Source: Lysobacter auxotrophicus
GTDB taxonomy: Bacteria > Pseudomonadota > Gammaproteobacteria > Xanthomonadales > Xanthomonadaceae
Direction of reading: 5' to 3'
NCBI RefSeq assembly: GCF_027924565.1
Contig: NZ_AP027041.1
Coordinates: forward strand, 682,001 to 746,000
DNA: 64,000 bases
The notes under the pieces were generated by a model that worked only from the letters and a program-made list of their open reading frames with translations, was not told where the DNA came from and searched no databases. Positions 1-7,924 of this stretch are shown here, piece by piece. Made by a program: the position numbers and the translations under genes. Numbering within the stretch: the stretch's first letter is position 1; each line of letters opens with the position of its first letter.

Positions 1-1578
1 TACGACGACCAGGGCAACCTCGGCAACAAGAATGGTCTGGTCCACAAATTCGACTATGACAATCGCCTGCGTGAAGTGGTCGGTCGCGAGACATACCGCT
101 ACGACGGCTACGGACGACGCGTCCTGGCGCGACAACCGACCACGGGCGACATCATGTCGGTCTACGATCAGGGCGGCGTGCTGCGCCATCAGCAGAATCA
201 ACGCGAAGCCAAGTCGTACGACTTCATTACGCTCAACGGCAGCTTGGTGGCGAGGGTCAGCAATGGGGTCTCGCCGAGCGTGCCAGTGATTACTGCGCCG
301 AGCTACAGCACCAGCGGCAGCTATACGGTGCAGTGGAGTGTAGTCCCGGGCACGACCTCGTATGAAGTCCAGGAAGCTGCGAGTGGCGGTGCCTGGCAGA
401 CCCTCTACGTCGGAGCAGGCCTCAGCCAGGCGGTGGCTGGACGGGCGACGGGCAGTTACGGATACCAGGCGCGTGCATGCAATGCCACGGGCTGCAGTGC
501 ATGGAGCGCCGCGTCGACTGTGAGCGTTCAGCTCCCGCCCGCCGGGCCGCCCAGCCTCACCGTCCCGGCTACGGGCATCAATGGCGCATATGCCGTGAGT
601 TGGGGCACTGTGGCAGGGGCCACGAGCTACGCCCTGGAAGAAAGCTTCAATGGTGGTGGATGGACCGCGGCGTACAACGGGGGCGCGCAGAGCACCGCGT
701 TCAGCGGCAGAGCCGTGGGCAGCTACGGGTATCGCATCAAGGCATGCAATCCGGCCGGCTGCAGCGGCTACTCCGCGACGGGTACGGTGCAGGTGATCTA
801 CCCGCCCGCCGCCGCCCCGTCGTTGTCGGCACCAGGCAGCAGCGCTACTGGCACCTTCACGGTGAGCTGGACGTCGGTGGATGGTTCGACCAGCTATCAG
901 CTGGACGAAAGCGCCAACGGAGGGACGTGGAACCAGATCCAGAACACCGCTGCGACCAGCACCGCGCCAACAGGGAAGGTTAACGGCAGCTACGCTTATC
1001 GTGTTCGTGCATGCAACGGCGCAGGCTGTGGGGCGTACTCGGGCACGGCGATCACGACGGTGCTGCTGCCGCCGAGCGCGACGCCTTCTCTCAGTGTGCC
1101 GGCCAGCAGCACGACCGGCAGTTACGCCGTGAGCTGGACGAGCGTTGCTTCGGCGAGCGTTTACCAGCTGGAAGAGCAGGTCAACGGTGGTGGCTGGACT
1201 CTGGTCCAAAACGATGCAAACACCAGCCGCGCCTTCAGCGGCAAGGGAACCGCGAATTTTGGCTACCACGCGCGAGGCTGCAATCCGTCCGGCTGCGGAC
1301 CGTGGAGTGGTGTGGCTACCGTCAGCGTCATCGTGCCTCCGCCAATGCCCGCGAGCGTGAGCGGATACGCTGAGTTCATAGATTCGCGAATGAAGGAATA
1401 CAGCCTCTGGTGGGCCGATTCGGCGGGCGCTACGTACTACGAACTGAGGAGCACCACGACGCACTACTCCGGGCCCAACACCTATTTCGACTTCACCGGA
1501 GTCGGAACCAAGACGTTCTCGGTGCGAGCCTGCAATTCGGCAGGGTGCTCGGACTGGAAGGCCGGACCGACCTTGTAG
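1..1578 (+). CDS. RHS/YD-repeat protein with tandem FN3-like domains, 5'-truncated by the window
   Basis: The reading frame is open from base 1, so the gene begins to the left. The first 80 or so residues contain YD-type RHS repeats (YDDQGNL, FDYDNRLREV, YRYDGYGRRV). They are followed by four clear repeats of about 90 residues and a fifth divergent copy. Each has the pattern G-[ST]-Y-x-V-x-W near its start and an AC-N-x-x-GC-x-x-[YW]-S motif near its end, which is FN3-like and probably forms one disulfide. The frame stops at 1578 just after the fifth repeat, with no RHS core (IGRF...DP) and no variable tip. Xanthomonad RHS proteins of this type normally continue into the core. This copy is therefore either C-terminally truncated or split from the next gene. 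Composition is less GC-rich than the chromosome to the right. Likely a surface or secreted protein; function not known. Confidence 0.8.
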   Translation, partial: YDDQGNLGNKNGLVHKFDYDNRLREVVGRETYRYDGYGRRVLARQPTTGDIMSVYDQGGVLRHQQNQREAKSYDFITLNGSLVARVSNGVSPSVPVITAPSYSTSGSYTVQWSVVPGTTSYEVQEAASGGAWQTLYVGAGLSQAVAGRATGSYGYQARACNATGCSAWSAASTVSVQLPPAGPPSLTVPATGINGAYAVSWGTVAGATSYALEESFNGGGWTAAYNGGAQSTAFSGRAVGSYGYRIKACNPAGCSGYSATGTVQVIYPPAAAPSLSAPGSSATGTFTVSWTSVDGSTSYQLDESANGGTWNQIQNTAATSTAPTGKVNGSYAYRVRACNGAGCGAYSGTAITTVLLPPSATPSLSVPASSTTGSYAVSWTSVASASVYQLEEQVNGGGWTLVQNDANTSRAFSGKGTANFGYHARGCNPSGCGPWSGVATVSVIVPPPMPASVSGYAEFIDSRMKEYSLWWADSAGATYYELRSTTTHYSGPNTYFDFTGVGTKTFSVRACNSAGCSDWKAGPTL

Positions 1579-1661
1579 TGCCAGCGGAATGTGACTGTAG
1601 GAGTCGGCAAAGAAATCGTCGATGCCGGCAATGTGGCGTAGAGCGTGTAATGGGGAATGCT

Positions 1662-2630
1662 ATGGCGACGAACAGGAAGCTCATCCTCGCAGTGCTGTCA
1701 TGTGCTCTGGCATTGAGCGCGAACGCTGCTGCCGCACAAACCGTGGTTTACATCCACACCGATGCGCTTGGCACGCCCGTGGTGATGACCGATGCCAATC
1801 GAAATGTCGTCGAGCGCAGTGAGTACGAACCGTTCGGCAAGGTGCTCAACAGGCCGTTACGCGACGGCCCAGGCTACACCGGCCATGTAGAGGACGCGGC
1901 GACCGGGTTGAGCTACATGCAGCAGCGCTACTACGACCCCGATATCGGACGATTCCTTTCGGTCGACCCCGTTTCGGCCGAAACGAGGATGGGGGGCAAC
2001 TTCAACCGCTACAAGTACGCGAGCAACAATCCCTTCTCTTACACCGACCCGGACGGTCGCTACGACTGCCAGGCACAGGATGATCAATGCGCCCAAACAC
2101 GGCGTGCGATGAGCATCCTTCGTCGCGCACGGCTAAGTTCTACCGGTAATGCGCGAATCGTGCTTAACAACGTCGTCAGGTTGCTGGGGACGGAAGGGGA
2201 TGGGAACGGCGTGGTGATCAGGGATACCTCCGATGCCATTGGGGGTGGGTGGATGAATCTGCAGAAGGGAGGGGTGCTTTCCGTGAATTTCGCAAGCGTA
2301 AACGCTTCTTCAGCTAGTCGCGGGAAGGGTGTTCAAGACTTCATGGTCGCGTCGGTAATCGCGCACGAAGGGTGGCACGGTTCATGGGACAAGTTGACCT
2401 ACGCCGCAGGAGTGAATGATCCGTGGAGCCGATCGTTTGCAATGGACAATGAGCGGCGCGCCAGCATCACGGAAGGCATCGTGGCCCAGGCGATCCAGTT
2501 TGACCACCCGCAGGGATTCTGGACCAAGAAGAATGGCTTCGACATGAAGCCGATAAACAAGCAAGCGGCGGAGTCCGTCGCAATCTATTGTGCTGCTCTG
2601 GCGAGGACGGGTTTGCCATGTTCAAACTGA
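1662..2630 (+). CDS. Detached RHS-core protein with signal peptide and HEGWH metallopeptidase-like C-terminal tip
   Basis: A 322-residue protein. Residues 1-25 are a Sec signal peptide (MATNRKLILAVLSCALALSA, then an AAAAQ cleavage region). Residues 28-130 are the RHS-associated core: YIHTDALGTPV, EPFGK, GYTGHVEDAATGLSYMQQRYY, DIGRFLSVDP, NRYKYASNNP, with YTDPDGR marking the end of the core. The 190-residue tip is unlike the core and carries HEGWH at 235-239, an HExxH zinc signature, with acidic residues at 264 and 271 that could supply a third ligand. Normally such a core ends a very large RHS protein; here it is a free secreted polypeptide. The start at 1662 has GGGG six bases upstream; 1650 is an in-frame alternative. 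The 3' end overlaps the next gene by 13 bases. Inference: a secreted toxin-like metallopeptidase; activity is unproven. Confidence 0.75.
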   Translation: MATNRKLILAVLSCALALSANAAAAQTVVYIHTDALGTPVVMTDANRNVVERSEYEPFGKVLNRPLRDGPGYTGHVEDAATGLSYMQQRYYDPDIGRFLSVDPVSAETRMGGNFNRYKYASNNPFSYTDPDGRYDCQAQDDQCAQTRRAMSILRRARLSSTGNARIVLNNVVRLLGTEGDGNGVVIRDTSDAIGGGWMNLQKGGVLSVNFASVNASSASRGKGVQDFMVASVIAHEGWHGSWDKLTYAAGVNDPWSRSFAMDNERRASITEGIVAQAIQFDHPQGFWTKKNGFDMKPINKQAAESVAIYCAALARTGLPCSN

Positions 2631-3046
2631 GTACGTCAGCTTTGATCGTATTGACGATTGCGTTCTGCGCAGCTTCCTGCAACGGGGTTGCGAAAGACCC
2701 ACCGCACGTAACCGTGGATACGCTGCTTGCCAAGGGCGCGGAGTTCAACGCAACGGACGTGTCGCTCGCCGGCTGCCTACAACCGAGCATGCACGGCCTG
2801 ACCCTCTATACCTGCCCACCAGGAGACACGGGCATTCCGGTGCTATTTGCCAATAGCATGGATTCGGCGCATCGTTCCTGGCTTTACTCAAAGACGATGC
2901 AAGCCGGTCTCGATAAGAAGAAGCCACTCATGGCAACGTTATGCGGCTCTTATCACGCAACCGCCGATGGCAAGGATCGCTGGCTCGAAGTTGTCGCTTT
3001 CACAGTGGGCGCTGAGCATTTCGACACCGGAACGACCTGCCGTTAG
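2618..3046 (+). CDS. Small lipoprotein overlapping the RHS metallopeptidase gene; possible immunity protein
   Basis: A 142-residue protein beginning MFKLSTSALIVLTIAFCAAS-C. This is a lipoprotein signal peptide with lipobox AASC and lipidated Cys21, so the mature protein should be anchored in an envelope membrane facing the periplasm. The mature part has cysteines in GCLQPS, YTCPPG, TLCGSY and at the C-terminus (TTCR), suggesting disulfides. I do not recognise a family. The start codon lies inside the preceding RHS-core gene (overlap 2618-2630), so the two are probably translationally coupled. An exported enzyme followed directly by a lipoprotein made from the same transcript fits a toxin-immunity pair acting in the periplasm. 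That role is inferred only from position and localisation. Confidence 0.7.
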   Translation: MFKLSTSALIVLTIAFCAASCNGVAKDPPHVTVDTLLAKGAEFNATDVSLAGCLQPSMHGLTLYTCPPGDTGIPVLFANSMDSAHRSWLYSKTMQAGLDKKKPLMATLCGSYHATADGKDRWLEVVAFTVGAEHFDTGTTCR

Positions 3047-3460
3047 TAGCAACGAGGGCACGGGCGCGGAGCGTGTGATCGAAGAGCGCGGAACCTTGCG
3101 AGGCTGCGGGCGGCGGCAGGTAGCAACAACCATAACCTTCGGTCCATCTTTTGGTGGAACGGGCATTGTCGTTGCGCTCCCGAATGTGCAGCGTCCGTCG
3201 AAAGGTGCACCGGACTGACGCAGGGAAAGGAGCCTGCCGCAGGACGCCACGTGCGCGGCACCTCTGCGCCGTGCTTGCACAGGCCGAACGCGGCCCGTGC
3301 TGAATCAGGCGCACACTTCCATCCGCCAGTTGCCGCCCCGTGGGTCCACGCCCGCTCCTGGCCGACGAGCGATGCTAACGTCGCCTTTCGCGCCGAAGCG
3401 GATAGTTGCCAGCATGCAGCTGCAGGTTGCTTGTCCGTATCTGGCCCGTGATGTGCGTGT
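3047..3460. other. Intergenic segment without a supported gene
   Basis: This 414-base stretch lies between the lipoprotein gene and the 3' end of the integrase gene. Short open frames on both strands lack ribosome binding sites, sensible starts or recognisable motifs. I see no tRNA, terminator or copy of the dusA 5' end that would serve as the second attachment site. It is probably island spacer or decayed sequence. Confidence 0.5.
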
Positions 3461-4513
3461 TCAGTCCCGATGCAAACTTTCAGGACGGAGCTGTGTATAG
3501 CGCTTCAACTCTTGCCAACTTTCGTGGAGCGTGACGGTTGCAACCTGTTCGATGCTGTAACCCTGTTCGAACAGGCGGGACGTCGCCTCGTGGCGAAGGT
3601 CGTGGAAATGAAGATCTTCTATTCCAAGGGCGACGCATGCGCGCCGGAACGCAGTTCCGATCGAATCTGGCTTGAAGGGGAAGATTCTCTGCCGCTCTTT
3701 CGTAGGCTGGCGATCGACCAGGGGCCACATGTCGCCAAGCAGTGGGAAGCGCTTGTGATTGCCTTCCTTTGCCCGTGGATGCTTTGCATCTCTGAGTAAG
3801 GCCGTCCTGGTGGGCGCGTCTAGATCTTCCCAAAGAAGTCTTGTGATTTCGCCCTCGCGCTTGGCGGTCCCGATGGCGAAATCGACTATGTCTGCCATCG
3901 GCAGCTTCATTCGCCAAGCATTGGTATGGAAATGCGCCTTCAATCTCGAGAGCTCTTCGGGGGTTGGGCGTCGATTGCGCTTGACCGACTTGGCAACCAA
4001 TCTGACTAGGCGCAGCGAAGGACGTGCCTCGGCCACCGGGTCGTGAAGCAAGGTGAGCTTGCCCATCGACTTGGACACCTTGAGCATTTCCGACAGGTAG
4101 CCCAGTTCGACATTCATGGTGGCGCCACTGCAGGCTGGTACGCGGTGCCCGTCCTTGTTGATGTGCTCGCCCTGGCGCCTCTTCCGCGTGTGTTCGATGA
4201 CGTCTGCGGCTGTGAGCTTGCTGGCGACTTTGTCCCCGAGTCCCTCCTTGACCCTCGACAAATTCCCGCGTTGAGTGAGGCTGATTCGTTTCAGTTGGCC
4301 GACGTAGGTGCTGTACCAATCCACGAGGTCCGCGACAGTGGCTCCGTCATGCTCAGCGACACCTCGAGCCTCCTGGTCCGCTAGTTCGCGCTCGATTCGA
4401 TCCGCCCAGGTGCGGGCAGCACTCTTCGTCGGAAAGGTCCGCGATTTGGGCGCGAAGCCTTTTCGGCGGACAATAGCCCTCCACCGATCACCGCGCTGCT
4501 GAAAGGTCGCCAT
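3461..4513 (-). CDS. Tyrosine-type site-specific integrase next to dusA
   Basis: A 350-residue phage-type integrase starting MATFQQRGDRWRAIVRRKGF, an AP2-like arm-binding N-terminus. The catalytic set is intact: Arg219 in TAKREGEITRL, His304-Arg307 in HDLRHEATSRL, His330 in TLHESW and the nucleophile Tyr339 in KRYTQL. An upstream in-frame start (4606) would add 31 residues that do not look like an integrase and would run into the dusA junction; 4513 begins the family's usual first motif. The gene is oriented away from dusA, with its start about 95 bases from the dusA coding frame. That is the known layout of integrases that target the 5' end of dusA. It should catalyse insertion and excision of the element extending to the left. 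Confidence 0.9.
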   Translation of the reverse strand: MATFQQRGDRWRAIVRRKGFAPKSRTFPTKSAARTWADRIERELADQEARGVAEHDGATVADLVDWYSTYVGQLKRISLTQRGNLSRVKEGLGDKVASKLTAADVIEHTRKRRQGEHINKDGHRVPACSGATMNVELGYLSEMLKVSKSMGKLTLLHDPVAEARPSLRLVRLVAKSVKRNRRPTPEELSRLKAHFHTNAWRMKLPMADIVDFAIGTAKREGEITRLLWEDLDAPTRTALLRDAKHPRAKEGNHKRFPLLGDMWPLVDRQPTKERQRIFPFKPDSIGTAFRRACVALGIEDLHFHDLRHEATSRLFEQGYSIEQVATVTLHESWQELKRYTQLRPESLHRD

Positions 4514-4514
4514 C

Positions 4515-4550
4515 GTTGTACCAGATTGAGATGGTACACAAATGGTACAC
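4515..4550. promoter_or_regulatory. Three TGGTACA-like sites at the integrase start / dusA junction
   Basis: ATGGTACAC occurs twice in direct orientation (4531-4539 and 4542-4550). An inverted partial copy, GTTGTACCAG (4515-4524), overlaps the first bases upstream of the integrase start. Clustered short repeats next to an integrase gene at an insertion junction are typical of integrase arm or directionality-factor binding sites, or of an operator for the integrase promoter. Which of these applies cannot be decided from sequence. Confidence 0.45.
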
Positions 4551-4608
4551 CGAGACCAGGAAATGGCGGGAAATTTCGGGAACCCGCGGGATCCATAGAG
4601 ATGCATAA

Positions 4609-5625
4609 GTGGCTGTAGATAAACAGAAATCGTTGAATCCGCAGGGTGTCCGATTGTCGGTTGCGCCCATGATGGACTGGACCGACACGCACTGCCGTGT
4701 CTTCCACCGCCTGCTGGCGCCGCATGCGCGGCTGTACACCGAGATGGTGCATGCGAACGCGGTGATCCATGGCGATCGCGCGCGGTTGCTAGCGATGGAT
4801 CCGGTGGAGCATCCGGTGGCGTTGCAGCTTGGCGGCAGCGAGCCGGAGCTGCTCGGCGCCGCGGCGAAGATCGGCGCGGAGTACGGGTTCGACGAGGTCA
4901 ACCTCAACTGCGGCTGCCCGTCCGACCGCGTGCAGGCGGGGCGTTTCGGCGCGTGCCTGATGCGCGAGCCGCAACTCGTCGCCGATAGCGTCGCGGCGAT
5001 GGTCGAAAGCTGCGACGTGCCGGTCACGGTGAAATGCCGCCTGGGCGTCGACGACGACCACGACTGGGATCGCTTCCTCGCCTTCATCGACACGGTCGCG
5101 AACGCCGGGTGCGGCATGTTCGTGATCCATGCGCGCAACGCGTGGCTGCAGGGACTTTCGCCGAAGGAAAATCGCGAGGTTCCGCCACTGCGTTACGACT
5201 GGGCGTATCGCCTGAAGCAGGAGCGCCCGCACCTGCAGATCGTCGTCAATGGCGGCATCGCGACGCAGGACGAAGCGACAGCGCATCTGGCGCACACCGA
5301 CGGCGCGATGCTCGGCCGGGCTGCCTACCACGATCCGTACCTGCTGCATCGACTCGACGTCGCCTGGTTCGGTGGTGAACTGCGCACGCGCGGCGAACTG
5401 TTGCGCGCGCTTCGACCGTACATCGAGGACCAGCTTGCGCGCGGCGTGTACCTCAAGCACATCACGCGACACCTGCTCGGCCTGTTCGCCGGCGAACGCG
5501 GAGGGCGTGCGTTCCGCCAGGTGCTCAGCGAAGGCGCGCACAAGCCGGGCGCGGACTGGTCGCTGATCGAGCAGGCGATCGCGATCACCGAATCCTTCGC
5601 CGGCGAGCGCGTGGACGCGGCATGA
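4609..5625 (+). CDS. dusA: tRNA-dihydrouridine(20/20a) synthase DusA
   Basis: FMN-dependent reduction of uridine 20/20a in the D-loop of tRNAs. The 338-residue product has the DusA signatures LSVAPMMDWTDTHCR (16-30), LQLGG (73-77), LNCGCPSDRVQAGRFGACLM with catalytic Cys103, HARNAWLQGLSPKENR and VVNGGI. In-frame stop TAA at 4606-4608 forces the start to 4609 (GTG) or a later codon (TTG 4633, GTG 4648). The first dozen codons do not look like a native DusA N-terminus and may be supplied by the integrated element. The integrase gene sits immediately upstream in the opposite direction. The stop overlaps the next gene's start (ATGA), indicating co-translation. Confidence 0.95.
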   Translation: MAVDKQKSLNPQGVRLSVAPMMDWTDTHCRVFHRLLAPHARLYTEMVHANAVIHGDRARLLAMDPVEHPVALQLGGSEPELLGAAAKIGAEYGFDEVNLNCGCPSDRVQAGRFGACLMREPQLVADSVAAMVESCDVPVTVKCRLGVDDDHDWDRFLAFIDTVANAGCGMFVIHARNAWLQGLSPKENREVPPLRYDWAYRLKQERPHLQIVVNGGIATQDEATAHLAHTDGAMLGRAAYHDPYLLHRLDVAWFGGELRTRGELLRALRPYIEDQLARGVYLKHITRHLLGLFAGERGGRAFRQVLSEGAHKPGADWSLIEQAIAITESFAGERVDAA

Positions 5626-6533
5626 TCACGCGCGACACCACCGCGTTCTTCGCGCAGGCACGCACGCTGGCGCCCGATTTCGGCCCGGCGACGCCGCAGG
5701 CGGCGTTCCTCGTCGCGCCGGAAGGTTTCTGCCGTGCCGAGCAGTCCGCGCAGGACAACCGCTACATGGCGCAGGCCTCGCGCTTCGACGCCGAATGCGC
5801 GCTCACGCAGCATCGCGCGCTGCAACGCGCGATGTCGCAAGTGTTGCCGACGGTGTGCTTCGCGGGCGATGCGCAGACACCCGATGCGGTCTTCCCGAAC
5901 AACGTGTTCGCGACGGCGGCGGGGCGCTACGTGGTCGGCCGCATGCGCCATCCCGTGCGCCAGCGCGAAGCCGAACGCGCCGACATCCGCGACTTCCTCG
6001 GCGGCGTGCTGGACTACGCGGAAATCGACCTGTCCACGCAGGCACACCCGTGCGAACTGACCGGCTCGATGGTCATCGATCGCGCGCGAGGCCTCGGGCT
6101 GTGCGGCCTGTCGGAGCGCTGCGACGAGGAGGGCGCCCGCCTCATGCACGACGCGCTCGCGCTTCGGGCGACGCTGATGTTCGATCTCGCCCCCGGCGAA
6201 TACCACGCCAACGTCGTGCTCGCCGTGCTCGCGGGCCGGGCGGCGATCGTGAGCCCGCGCGGATTCGCCGACGCCGCCGTGGCGCAGGCCATCGCCGACT
6301 TCTACGCACCCAACGCCATCGTGCTGTCCGAGGCCGAGCACGCCGCTTTCGCCGGCAACGCCCTCGCGCTGTCCAGCGACACCGTCTGGATGAGCGCCCG
6401 CGCGGCCGCCGCGCTCGACCCGCGCAACCGACAGCTGCTGGCCGCGGCGGGGTTCCAGGTGCGCGACGTCGAGCTGGGTGCCATCGAAGCCGGCGGCGGA
6501 TCGCTGCGGTGCTGCGTTGCCGAGATCTTCTAG
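5622..6533 (+). CDS. Arginine deiminase-related amidinohydrolase (CtlX/DDAH-like)
   Basis: A 303-residue member of the guanidino-group modifying superfamily (beta/alpha propeller). Seen are the N-terminal FPNNVF segment (91-96), ELTGSMV, the catalytic-His region GEYHANVVLAV (His195) and the C-terminal catalytic cysteine in GGGSLRCC (Cys297 or Cys298). These are the hallmarks of arginine deiminase / dimethylarginine dimethylaminohydrolase relatives, including citrulline-utilisation hydrolases. Substrate (arginine, citrulline or a methylarginine) cannot be fixed from sequence. The gene overlaps dusA by four bases, so the two are probably one transcript. An arginase is encoded 8 kb downstream, but there is no direct link. 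Confidence 0.8.
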   Translation: MITRDTTAFFAQARTLAPDFGPATPQAAFLVAPEGFCRAEQSAQDNRYMAQASRFDAECALTQHRALQRAMSQVLPTVCFAGDAQTPDAVFPNNVFATAAGRYVVGRMRHPVRQREAERADIRDFLGGVLDYAEIDLSTQAHPCELTGSMVIDRARGLGLCGLSERCDEEGARLMHDALALRATLMFDLAPGEYHANVVLAVLAGRAAIVSPRGFADAAVAQAIADFYAPNAIVLSEAEHAAFAGNALALSSDTVWMSARAAAALDPRNRQLLAAAGFQVRDVELGAIEAGGGSLRCCVAEIF

Positions 6534-6681
6534 CCGCGCCGCCGCGGGCAAACCTGCTGCCAAGGTCTGAATGGCCGCCGTTTGCAAGCGGAAAAGTTCA
6601 GACCGGATTCACCGCTTCGTTTCGAGAATGCACACTGTCGCACGGTCGTGCGATATTGCCCTGTTCGCCTGCCCAGCCTCG

Positions 6682-7044
6682 ATGAAGATGCCGTCTTCCC
6701 GCTCCCTGTCGCTCGTCCTGCTCGCCGCTGCGCTGTGCGCGTCGGCCGGAGCCGTGTCGGCGCAGGGGCGCGGTGGTCCGCCGGACCGTGGGGACGGCGG
6801 GGATCGTAGCGACCGCGGGCATGGCCGAGGCAACGACCGCCAGGCGTTGTCCGATTCGGTGCGCCGGGTCGAACGCCGTACCGGCGGGCAGGTCCTGAGC
6901 GCCGAGCGGGTTCCCTACGACGGCCGCGACGTCAACCGCGTCAAGGTGGTCGACTCCAGCGGCCGGGTGCGCATCTACATGGACGACCCGCAGGTGCGAG
7001 AGCGCCAGCAGCAGGAAAACCGTACACGCCGCGACGACGACTGA
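6682..7044 (+). CDS. Small secreted PepSY-like protein upstream of phoP
   Basis: A 120-residue protein with a signal peptide (MKMPSSRSLSLVLLAAALCA, cleavage near VSAQ). A Gly/Arg/Asp-rich linker follows, and then a compact segment: VRRVERRTGGQVLSAERVPY, NRVKVVDSSGRVRIYMDDP. The latter resembles a PepSY-type fold, a periplasmic domain often found as an inhibitor or sensor accessory. ATG 6688 is an alternative start two codons later. It lies 64 bases upstream of phoP in the same direction, so it may be co-transcribed with the two-component genes and modulate PhoQ. That role is inference. Confidence 0.7.
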   Translation: MKMPSSRSLSLVLLAAALCASAGAVSAQGRGGPPDRGDGGDRSDRGHGRGNDRQALSDSVRRVERRTGGQVLSAERVPYDGRDVNRVKVVDSSGRVRIYMDDPQVRERQQQENRTRRDDD

Positions 7045-7108
7045 CCCGCCACGCTCTCGGGGGCCCTTCGTTAGTGGCCTAGACAGAACGACAGACATTG
7101 GAGTCCAC

Positions 7109-7792
7109 ATGCGAATTCTGCTGGTCGAAGACGAAGCTCCGCTGCGCGAAACCCTCGCTGCCCGCCTGAAGCGGGAAGGGTTCGCCGTGGATGCCGCCCA
7201 GGACGGCGAAGAAGGCCTCTACATGGGCCGTGAAGTCCCGTTCGACCTGGGCATCATCGACCTGGGCCTGCCGAAAATGTCGGGCATGGAGCTGATCAAG
7301 GCCCTGCGCGACGAAGGCAAGAAATTCCCCGTGCTGATCCTCACCGCCCGCTCCAGCTGGCAGGACAAGGTCGAGGGCCTGAAGCAGGGCGCCGACGACT
7401 ACCTGGTCAAGCCGTTCCACATCGAGGAACTGCTGGCCCGCCTCAACGCACTGGTTCGCCGCGCCGCCGGCTGGAGCAAGCCGACGCTGGAATGCGGTCC
7501 GGTGGTGCTCGACCTTGCCGCGCAGACGGTGAGCGTCAACGGCAGCAACGTCGACCTGACCAGCTATGAGTACAAGGTGCTCGAATACCTGATGATGCAT
7601 GCCGGCGAACTGGTCTCGAAGGCCGACCTCACCGAGCACATCTACCAGCAGGATTTCGACCGCGACTCCAACGTGCTGGAAGTCTTCATCGGCCGCCTGC
7701 GCAAGAAGCTCGATCCGGACGGTTCGCTCAAGCCGATCGAGACCGTGCGCGGTCGCGGTTACCGCTTCGCCATCGCGCGCAGCGGAGACTGA
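7109..7792 (+). CDS. phoP: Response regulator PhoP (OmpR family)
   Basis: A 227-residue two-domain regulator. The receiver domain (1-115) has acidic pocket EDE (7-9), phospho-acceptor Asp51 in IIDLGLP, the LTARSSWQDKVEGL switch region and VKPF lysine. The C-terminal winged helix (130-225) has the OmpR-type LTSYEYKVLEYLMMHAGELVSK and RGRGYRF. The motif DLGLPKMSGMELI and the SWQDKVEG stretch are PhoP-like. The kinase gene phoQ follows after 132 bases. Regulates envelope and divalent-cation or acid stress genes in relatives; in Xanthomonadaceae PhoPQ also affects virulence traits (established for the family, not shown here). Confidence 0.93.
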   Translation: MRILLVEDEAPLRETLAARLKREGFAVDAAQDGEEGLYMGREVPFDLGIIDLGLPKMSGMELIKALRDEGKKFPVLILTARSSWQDKVEGLKQGADDYLVKPFHIEELLARLNALVRRAAGWSKPTLECGPVVLDLAAQTVSVNGSNVDLTSYEYKVLEYLMMHAGELVSKADLTEHIYQQDFDRDSNVLEVFIGRLRKKLDPDGSLKPIETVRGRGYRFAIARSGD

Positions 7793-7924
7793 TCGGGCTG
7801 GTGAGCACCAGCGCACGGATTCGATGAGCCAGCAGCGCCGGGCGTCGGCGAGTCATCGTCAACGCACGGCGCGCTCGTTACCCTTGGCGACGATGCCGTC
7901 GCCCGTTCCTTCCGACTTCTCCCC

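Noticed and set aside
3047-3460. Possible second attachment site or cargo gene between the lipoprotein and the integrase
   Set aside because: No repeat of the dusA 5' segment and no frame with a plausible start or motif could be found.
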